Below are positions 58,420 to 64,000 of a DNA stretch of 64,000 nucleotides, in pieces. Source of the stretch: an uncultured Lachnospiraceae bacterium (GTDB lineage Bacteria > Bacillota > Clostridia > Lachnospirales > Lachnospiraceae); the NCBI GenBank assembly GCA_944380605.1, contig CALWIA010000027.1:186001-250000 (forward strand), in the 5' to 3' direction. The position numbers and the translations under genes are program-made. Each line of letters begins with the position of its first letter. The first letter of the stretch is position 1. The notes under the pieces were generated by a model. The model searched no databases, was not told where the DNA came from, and saw only the letters and a list, made by a program, of their open reading frames with translations.

Positions 58420-59616
58420 ATGCTGCAGCTGCTGCTGCCTGTGATTTATCTTGCGTTTATCAGTCTGGGACTTCCCGACGCGGTGCTGGGAGCGGCGTGG
58501 CCGTCCATGCACCAGGAGTTCGGCGTTCCCATTTCCTATGCCGGCGCGGTATCCATGATCATTTCCGCCGGCACCATTGTATCCAGTCTCCAGAGCGACC
58601 GGCTGACCCGGCGCTGGGGCACCGGAAAAGTGACGGCCTTCAGCGTGGCCATCACCGCGGTTTCCCTGTTCGGGTTTTCCATGACCCGTTCCTTCTGGCT
58701 GCTGTGCGCCTGGGCGGTGCCCTACGGGCTGGGGGCCGGAAGCGTGGACGCGTCCATCAACAACTACGTGGCCCTGCACTACAAAAGCCGCCATATGAGC
58801 TGGCTCCACTGCATGTGGGGCGTCGGGGCGACGGCGGGTCCCTATGTCATGGGCTGGGCCCTGGCCGGCGGCGGCCAGTGGTATGACGGCTACCGGGTGC
58901 TCGGCATCTTCCAGATAGCTCTGACGGCGGTGCTGTTTTTTACCCTGCCGCTGTGGAAGGAAAATAACAAAAGCGCCGGGCAGAACCGGGACGCTTCGCC
59001 GGAAAAGGCCGGCGCCGGAAAGCCGCTGACCCTGAAAGAGATCTTCGGCATTCCCGGCGCCAGAGAGATTCTGATCTGTTTTCTATGCTACAGCGCGGTG
59101 GAGCAGAGCGTCAGCCTGTGGGCCAGCACCTATCTGGCGTTGGCCAGAGGGGTGGCGGCGGAGACGGCGGCCCGGTACGCGGGGATGTTTTTCATCGGCA
59201 TTACCGTGGGCCGGGGCATCAGCGGGTTTTTGACCATGGAAATCGATGACGAAAACATGATCCGGCTGGGTCAGGTGCTGATCGCGGCAGGCATTGCCTG
59301 TCTGCTGATTCCCGGTCCCCAGGCGCTGGCGCTGCTGGGCCTGGTGGTGATCGGCCTGGGCTGCGCCCCCATCTATCCCTGCATCATCCACTCTACGCCG
59401 GCCCATTTCGGGGCGGACAAGTCCCAGGCGGTGATCGGCGTGCAGATGGCTTTCGCCTATATCGGATCCTGCCTGATGCCGCCGCTGTTCGGCCTGGCGG
59501 CCAACCACATCACCCCGGCGCTGCTGCCGGGCTATCTGCTGGCGCTGCTGGCCCTGATGGCTGTGATGCACGAACTTCTGATGAAGCGGGCGCCGGGGAC
59601 GAAGCGGCCGCTCTGA
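58420..59616 (+). CDS. MFS transporter (FucP/bypass-of-forespore-like group)
   Basis: 398 residues with about twelve hydrophobic segments. N-terminal LLLPVIYLAFISLGLPDAVLGAAWPSMHQEFGVPISYAG is a typical first half of this MFS subgroup; after helix 2 the loop SDRLTRRWGTGKV corresponds to MFS motif A. A second signature-like region is GLGAGSVDASINNYVALHYKSRHMSWLHCMWGVGATAGPYVMG. A hydrophilic central loop (NNKSAGQNRDASPEKAGAGK) separates the two halves. The substrate cannot be read from sequence, sugars or metabolites being usual. ATG 58420 follows GGAGGT by 7 nt; the long upstream in-frame extension is antisense to the neighbour and rejected. Its stop touches the stop of the convergent ATPase with no gap. 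Confidence 0.9.
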   Translation: MLQLLLPVIYLAFISLGLPDAVLGAAWPSMHQEFGVPISYAGAVSMIISAGTIVSSLQSDRLTRRWGTGKVTAFSVAITAVSLFGFSMTRSFWLLCAWAVPYGLGAGSVDASINNYVALHYKSRHMSWLHCMWGVGATAGPYVMGWALAGGGQWYDGYRVLGIFQIALTAVLFFTLPLWKENNKSAGQNRDASPEKAGAGKPLTLKEIFGIPGAREILICFLCYSAVEQSVSLWASTYLALARGVAAETAARYAGMFFIGITVGRGISGFLTMEIDDENMIRLGQVLIAAGIACLLIPGPQALALLGLVVIGLGCAPIYPCIIHSTPAHFGADKSQAVIGVQMAFAYIGSCLMPPLFGLAANHITPALLPGYLLALLALMAVMHELLMKRAPGTKRPL

Positions 59617-62271
59617 TCAATCGGCGGAGCCGGCCCGCCGCTGGAACCATTTGACGATTTCCATAATCGGAATGATGCTGACGGCCAGCAGCAGGGCGAT
59701 CAGGTATTCATTCAGATCGATGGGCGTAAACTGGAAGGCCTTTGCCAAAAACGGCACTTCGATAACGGCGGTGGTGAGGATCAGGGATACCAGCATGGCG
59801 CCGTAGAGGAACTTGTTGTGGGTCTTCAGCCGGAACAGGGAGCCGCGGCGGCTTCGCATGTTCAGGGAGTGGCAGATTTCGACCATGGACAGGGTTAAAA
59901 ACGCCATGGTGGTGCCGTCGGCGCTGTTGGTAAATTCCCAGACGCCGCTTTCGATGTAGTGGCCCAGCAGATAGGACAGCATCACCAGAACCGTAACCAC
60001 AAAGCCCTGGAAGAATACGTCAAATCCCAGACCGCCGGCAAAAATCCCTTCCTTGGGATCCCGGGGCTTGCGTTTCATGATGTCGGCCTCGCTTTTTTCC
60101 ATGCCCAGCGCCAGAGCCGGGAAGCAGTCGGTGATCCGGTTGATCCACAGAAGGTGCACCGGTTCCAGGATGGTAAAGCCCAGCAGGGTGGCGAAGAAGA
60201 TGGCCAGCACCTCCGCCAGGTTGGAGGCCAGCAGGAACTGGATGGCCTTGCGGATATTGGCGTAGATGCGGCGGCCTTCTTCCACGGCGGATACGATGGT
60301 GGCAAAATTGTCGTCGGCCAGCACCATGTCCGCCACGTTCTTGGTCACGTCGGTGCCGGTGATGCCCATGCCGATGCCGATGTCGGCGCTTTTAATGGAA
60401 GGTGCGTCGTTGACGCCGTCGCCGGTCATGGCGGTGATCTTGCCGCGGGCTTTCCAGCCTTTTACAATGCGCACCTTGTGTTCCGGCTGTACCCGGGCAT
60501 AGACCGAATACTGTTCAATATTCTGGTTGAACATTTCCTCGCTCATGTCGTTGAGCTGAGCGCCGGTAATGGCCTGGGAGGGATCGGTGATGATGCCCAG
60601 TTCCATGCCGATGGCTACGGCGGTGTCCTTGTGGTCTCCGGTGATCATCACCGGCCGGATGCCGGCTTCGCGGCACTCCACAATGGCGGCCTTGACTTCC
60701 GGACGCACCGGGTCGATCATGCCGGACAGGCCCAGATAGGTCAGGTCCTGTTCCAGAAACTCCGGTTCGGAGGAGGCGGGAAGGGAGGGCCAGTCTCTTC
60801 TGGCGGCGCAGAGCACCCGCAGGGCCCGGTCGGCCATGGCCTTGTTGCGCGCCAGGATGTCTTCCCGGATGGCGTCGGTCATGGGCACTTCCCGTCCGCC
60901 GATCCAGGCGCGGCTGCAGCGCTTGAGCACTTCGTCCGGGGCGCCCTTGGTGAACTGGACGATTCTGCCGTCCGCCGTCTGATGGACTGTGGACATCATC
61001 TTGCGCATGGAGTCAAAAGGCGCCTCCGCCACGCGGACGTATTCCTGTTCCAGCCGGTCTTTGGGCAGGCCGTTTTTGCAGGCGTCGTTGACCAGGGCGC
61101 ATTCCGTAGGCTCGCCGACGGCCTGGCCGCTGTCGGGATCCAGTTCGGCGTCGGAACAGAGGGCCATGGCGGTTTCCAGCGCCGGCTCGTCGTCGGCGGC
61201 GTGGTCTACCACCGTCATCTTGTTCTGGGTCAGAGTGCCGGTCTTGTCAGAGCAGATGATTTGGGTGCACCCCAGGGTTTCCACCGCCGTCAGCTTGCGG
61301 ATAATGGCATTGCGGCGGGACATGTTGGTGACGCCGATGGACAGGACGATGGTAACCACGGCGGCCAGGCCTTCCGGAATCGCGGCCACCGCCAGAGAAA
61401 CGGCGACCATAAAGGTATCCAGGAAGGTTTCGCCGGTGATGCCTTCCGGGCTCATCTGGGCCCGGACCAGGCCGACGGCGAAGATGATGGCGCAGATGCC
61501 GATGACCAGCACCGTCAGAATCTTGCTGAGCTGGTTTAATTTTCTCTGAAGGGGGGTCTCCTCTTCTTTGGCCTGGGTCAGGGCGTGGGCGATTTTTCCC
61601 ATTTCCGTATCCATGCCGGTGCCGGTGATCACGGCCCGGCCGCGGCCGTATACCACGGTGGAGCCCATGTACACCATGTTTTTGCGGTCGCCCAGCGGAA
61701 TGTCCTTCTGGCCGTTTAAGCTCAGCGGGTCCGCGGTCTTGGTGACCGGCACGGATTCGCCGGTCAGGGCGGCTTCTTCCACCTTCATGCTGGCGCATTC
61801 CAGAAGACGGCCATCGGCGGGAACCGAATCTCCGGCCTCCAGCAGTACAATGTCGCCGGGCACCAGTTCTTCGCTTTTCAGAACCGTCAGTTTGCCGTCC
61901 CGCAGCACCTTGCTGGTGGCGGCGGCGATTTCCTGCAGCGCCGCGATGGCGGCTTCCGCTTTGCTCTCCTGTACCACGCCCAGTACGGCGTTGATGATGA
62001 CCACCGCCATGATGATAATGACGTCGGTGAAGGACTCTCCTTCGTAGAACGCGGTGATGCCGGAAATGACGGCGGCGGCGATGAGGATGATGATCATGGG
62101 GTCCGCCAGCTCGTCCAGAAACCGCTTCAGCAGCGAAACCTTCTTTCCCTCCTCCAGCTTGTTTCTGCCGTACTGTTCCAGACGTCCGGCGGCTTCCTGC
62201 CCGGACAGGCCTTCCGGGGAGGTGTTCTGCTTGTTCAGCACCTCTTCCCAGGGTGACAGATACTCTTTCAT
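59617..62271 (-). CDS. Cation-exporting P-type ATPase (P2-type, probable Mn2+/Ca2+ exporter)
   Basis: 884 residues. It has the full P2-ATPase plan: N-terminal cation_ATPase_N region (LSPWEEVLNKQNTSPEGLSGQEAAGRLEQYGRNKL), actuator motif LTGESVPVTK, the helix VAAIPEGLAAVVTIVLS, phosphorylation site CSDKTGTLTQNK (Asp342), KGAPDEVL for ATP binding, MTGDGVNDAPSIKSADIGIGMG, and a C-terminal six-helix block with WINRITDCFPALALGME. By motif it belongs with bacterial SERCA/PMCA-like pumps. The yybP-ykoY Mn2+ riboswitch just upstream argues for manganese export, as in the YoaB type, but Ca2+ transport is not excluded. ATG 62271 follows GGAGG at about 8 nt. Its stop abuts the MFS stop. Confidence 0.93.
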   Translation of the reverse strand: MKEYLSPWEEVLNKQNTSPEGLSGQEAAGRLEQYGRNKLEEGKKVSLLKRFLDELADPMIIILIAAAVISGITAFYEGESFTDVIIIMAVVIINAVLGVVQESKAEAAIAALQEIAAATSKVLRDGKLTVLKSEELVPGDIVLLEAGDSVPADGRLLECASMKVEEAALTGESVPVTKTADPLSLNGQKDIPLGDRKNMVYMGSTVVYGRGRAVITGTGMDTEMGKIAHALTQAKEEETPLQRKLNQLSKILTVLVIGICAIIFAVGLVRAQMSPEGITGETFLDTFMVAVSLAVAAIPEGLAAVVTIVLSIGVTNMSRRNAIIRKLTAVETLGCTQIICSDKTGTLTQNKMTVVDHAADDEPALETAMALCSDAELDPDSGQAVGEPTECALVNDACKNGLPKDRLEQEYVRVAEAPFDSMRKMMSTVHQTADGRIVQFTKGAPDEVLKRCSRAWIGGREVPMTDAIREDILARNKAMADRALRVLCAARRDWPSLPASSEPEFLEQDLTYLGLSGMIDPVRPEVKAAIVECREAGIRPVMITGDHKDTAVAIGMELGIITDPSQAITGAQLNDMSEEMFNQNIEQYSVYARVQPEHKVRIVKGWKARGKITAMTGDGVNDAPSIKSADIGIGMGITGTDVTKNVADMVLADDNFATIVSAVEEGRRIYANIRKAIQFLLASNLAEVLAIFFATLLGFTILEPVHLLWINRITDCFPALALGMEKSEADIMKRKPRDPKEGIFAGGLGFDVFFQGFVVTVLVMLSYLLGHYIESGVWEFTNSADGTTMAFLTLSMVEICHSLNMRSRRGSLFRLKTHNKFLYGAMLVSLILTTAVIEVPFLAKAFQFTPIDLNEYLIALLLAVSIIPIMEIVKWFQRRAGSAD

Positions 62272-62320
62272 GCGAGTGCCTCCTTTGTTTGCCGGGAGCG
62301 GCGGGCGTTTTCCGGAAAAT

Positions 62321-62450
62321 AAAAAAGACCTATCTGTCCGACAAAATCAGACAGATAAGTCTTGTCATTTCAAACAAAGCCAGAAGCGGAACGCTCCACG
62401 ATGTTGACTTCGCTGCGGACCGGCACGGCCCGCCGACTACTCCCTTATTT
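62321..62450 (-). promoter_or_regulatory. yybP-ykoY manganese riboswitch with intrinsic terminator
   Basis: On the minus strand the leader carries the family's conserved blocks in order: GGGAGTAG (62437-62444), a P2 stem region, GTCAACAT (62401-62408), and the 3' block ACAAGACTTAT (62354-62364). The last block is also the left arm of a terminator: AAGACTTATCTGTC (62350-62363) pairs with GACAGATAGGTCTT (62325-62338), followed by T6 (62321-62326). Aptamer and terminator thus compete for the same strand, the standard Mn2+-on antitermination design. Confidence 0.88.
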
Positions 62451-62456
62451 GCGTTT

Positions 62457-62485
62457 ACTCTACCACGGATCCGGGGCGGTGTCAA
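62457..62485 (-). promoter_or_regulatory. Promoter of the Mn-riboswitch/P-type ATPase transcript
   Basis: Minus strand TTGACA (62480-62485), 17 bp spacer, TAGAGT (62457-62462). Start near 62450 places the aptamer at the very 5' end of the RNA. Confidence 0.75.
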
Positions 62486-62523
62486 TGGGTATTTTGTCTT
62501 CCGCGGCCGGGCCGGACACAAAG

Positions 62524-62555
62524 AAAAGGCCCTGCCGAAGCAGGAGCCTTTCTTT
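62524..62555. terminator. Bidirectional intrinsic terminator
   Basis: AAAGGC (62525-62530) pairs with GCCTTT (62546-62551), and CTGC with GCAG around a CGAA (UUCG on the other strand) tetraloop. T-rich ends are found on both sides. On the minus strand it would end the structured RNA region at 62560-62691 before the riboswitch promoter. Confidence 0.82.
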
Positions 62556-62559
62556 AGGG

Positions 62560-62691
62560 AATGGTAGGTATATTTAGGAAATTGTCTTAGGGGGGCCGGA
62601 CGGATCGCTCCGTCCGGTATGAGTATGAAAAAGCTTTGTGATTTCAAGTGGTCTACTTGAAACAAAGGCCCGTTACCCTTTCGGATAACGT
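62560..62691 (-). ncRNA. Unassigned structured RNA candidate
   Basis: Three hairpins stand in a row on the minus strand: CGTTATCC-GAAA-GGGTAACG (GNRA loop), GCCTTTGTTTCAAGT / ACTTGAAATCACAAAGC, and the perfect CCGGACGGA-GCGA-TCCGTCCGG (GNRA loop). An intrinsic terminator follows. A TATACT at 62698-62703 could be its -10, with a poor -35. The predicted RNA is about 165 nt and contains no open frame. It does not match a riboswitch class I can recall. The wider 62272-62915 gap is filled by this, the Mn riboswitch and the mreB promoter region; 62704-62838 is AT-rich with nothing else recognised. Confidence 0.5.
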
Positions 62692-62838
62692 ACCTATAGT
62701 ATATCCAAGAATTGTGACTAAAATATGTCCCTGATATAAAATAATCATAAACAAAATTAAAAAAAGCAGAAGGGAATCGAAACGAAAGCGAAAGAAATGG
62801 GACAAATAAAAAGAAAACGCATTTTCAGAAAAAAAGCC

Positions 62839-62867
62839 TTTAAAAACCGGGAAGGATTGTATATAAT
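62839..62867 (+). promoter_or_regulatory. mreB promoter
   Basis: TTTAAA (62839-62844), 17 bp spacer, TATAAT (62862-62867), about 50 bp before the start codon. Confidence 0.6.
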
Positions 62868-62915
62868 AATAGATAAGTCTGACATTGTGAGAGATAAATG
62901 GAGGAAACGAGAAGT

Positions 62916-63920
62916 ATGGTAATGTCCAATGACATTGGAATTGATCTGGGTACGGCCAGTATCCTTGTGTATATTAAAGGCAAAGGCGTGGTGCTGAAGG
63001 AGCCGTCTGTGGTGGCCATCGACCGGGACACCAACAAGATCATGGCCATCGGCGAAGAAGCGCGGCTGATGATCGGCCGGACGCCGGGCAACATCGTGGC
63101 GGTGCGGCCGCTGCGGCAGGGCGTGATTTCCGATTATACCGTGACGGAAAAGATGTTAAAGTACTTCATCAACAAGGCGGTGGGCAAGAAGACGCTGCGC
63201 AAGCCGCGCATCAGCGTCTGCATTCCCAGCGGCGCCACGGAAGTGGAGAAGAAAGCGGTGGAGGACGCTACTTACCAGGCGGGAGCCAGAGAGGTTTCCA
63301 TTATCGAAGAACCGGTGGCGGCGGCCATCGGCGCCGGCATCGACATCTCCAAGGCCTGCGGCAATATGATCGTGGACATCGGCGGCGGTACGGCGGATAT
63401 CGCGGTGATTTCCCTGGGGGGCACCGTGGTCAGCACGTCCATCAAGGTGGCCGGCGACGACTTTGACGAGGCGCTGGTCCGCTATATGAGAAAGAAGCAC
63501 AACCTGTTGATCGGCGAACGGACGGCAGAGGAGATCAAGATCAACATCGGCGCGGCCTACCGCAGACCGGAGGTCCTGACCATGGAAGTCCGGGGCCGGA
63601 ACCTGGTGACGGGCCTGCCCAAGACCATTGTGGTGACTTCCGACGAGACGCTGGAGGCCCTGCGGGAGCCGGCCATGCAGATCGTGGACGCCGTGCACAA
63701 CGTGCTGGAGCGGACGCCTCCGGAACTGGCGGCGGACATTTTCGACCGGGGCATTGTGCTGACCGGCGGCGGTTCCCTGCTCAGCGGCTTGGACGCCCTG
63801 ATTGAAGAAAAGACGGGCATCAGCACGGTGATCGCGGAAGACCCGCTGACGGCAGTGGCCATCGGTACCGGCAAGTTTATCGAGTTTACCCACGGAGACG
63901 GCGGAAAAAGAGAATTTTAA
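62916..63920 (+). CDS. mreB: MreB/Mbl-family rod-shape-determining actin homologue
   Basis: 334 residues from ATG 62916. It forms membrane-bound filaments that guide lateral wall synthesis. ASKHA motifs: DIGIDLGTASILVYIKGKGVVLKEPSVVA (phosphate 1), VDIGGGTADIAVISLGG (phosphate 2), IEEPVAAAIGAG (connect), and VLTGGGSLLSGLDALIEEKTG (adenosine). Length is normal. Three ATGs cluster at the start (62898, 62916, 62922); GGAGGAA at 62901-62907 favours 62916. No mreC/mreD follows within the window, only a strong terminator, so this may be a stand-alone Mbl- or MreBH-like paralogue. Confidence 0.93.
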   Translation: MVMSNDIGIDLGTASILVYIKGKGVVLKEPSVVAIDRDTNKIMAIGEEARLMIGRTPGNIVAVRPLRQGVISDYTVTEKMLKYFINKAVGKKTLRKPRISVCIPSGATEVEKKAVEDATYQAGAREVSIIEEPVAAAIGAGIDISKACGNMIVDIGGGTADIAVISLGGTVVSTSIKVAGDDFDEALVRYMRKKHNLLIGERTAEEIKINIGAAYRRPEVLTMEVRGRNLVTGLPKTIVVTSDETLEALREPAMQIVDAVHNVLERTPPELAADIFDRGIVLTGGGSLLSGLDALIEEKTGISTVIAEDPLTAVAIGTGKFIEFTHGDGGKREF

Positions 63921-63933
63921 TCGGCTTTAGGCG

Positions 63934-63970
63934 GAGCCGGCGCAAAGAAATTTGCGGCGGCTCTTTTTTT
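63934..63970 (+). terminator. Intrinsic terminator of mreB
   Basis: GAGCCGGCGCAAA (63934-63946) pairs with TTTGCGGCGGCTC (63951-63963) around GAAA, with one G-G mismatch. T7 follows. The remaining 30 bp to the window end show nothing recognisable. Confidence 0.92.
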
Positions 63971-64000
63971 ACGATAGGAAATTTCACGGTCGGGCAGACA

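Noticed and set aside
62600-62700. Cyclic-di-GMP, T-box or SRP RNA identity for the structured region
   Set aside because: Key conserved words of each class could not be found, so it is left unassigned.

Overview
The window looks like chromosomal DNA of a GC-rich member of the Lachnospiraceae (Clostridia, Bacillota). The grounds are low-GC-Gram-positive style promoters (several perfect TTGACA-N17-TATAAT), strong AGGAGG ribosome sites, a CIRCE element, VanR/VanS-type signalling, GLUG and Cna_B/SpaA surface proteins with sortase or wall-binding ends, a DUF4250 small protein and a type III glutamine synthetase. No rRNA, tRNA, insertion sequence, prophage or CRISPR array was seen. These assignments come from reading protein motifs, not from database searches.

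Layout. 1-18.7 kb: a surface-protein cluster made of the end of a DUF6273-like protein, a 1404-residue GLUG/Ig-like adhesin with a wall-binding tail, and a 4634-residue Cna_B protein. The last has a VPRTG sorting signal 350 residues before its C-terminus, followed by a second membrane-anchored module. 18.8-30.2 kb: housekeeping and stress genes, namely malQ, an HD hydrolase, a MATE exporter, a CsoR-controlled P1B ATPase with two readable operators, clpB under CIRCE, ansA, and small conserved proteins. 30.2-37.6 kb: plsC, pheA, a DUF815 ATPase, ppx-like and ppk1. 37.7-40.3 kb: a small accessory island (a DUF4143 ATPase and a P-loop kinase), with one copy of a structured non-coding repeat beside it and another copy at 30.26 kb.

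40.3-49.7 kb is one tightly packed operon of eight genes: response regulator, histidine kinase, large envelope protein, ABC ATPase, ABC permease, SPFH protein with twin zinc ribbons, zinc-ribbon membrane protein, and TPM-domain protein. This looks like a self-regulated envelope-stress module and is the best candidate here for a poorly described system. 49.7-57.4 kb: feoAB, sfsA-thrC, fba, and glnA (GlnN type). 57.4-64 kb: a CmpB-family membrane protein, an MFS transporter, a cation P-type ATPase behind a recognisable yybP-ykoY manganese riboswitch, an unassigned structured RNA region, and mreB.

Metal homeostasis recurs through the window: CsoR/P1B ATPase, FeoAB, and the Mn-riboswitch ATPase. 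Four convergent gene pairs abut within 0-8 bp with no terminator between them, whereas other operon ends carry clear intrinsic hairpins.
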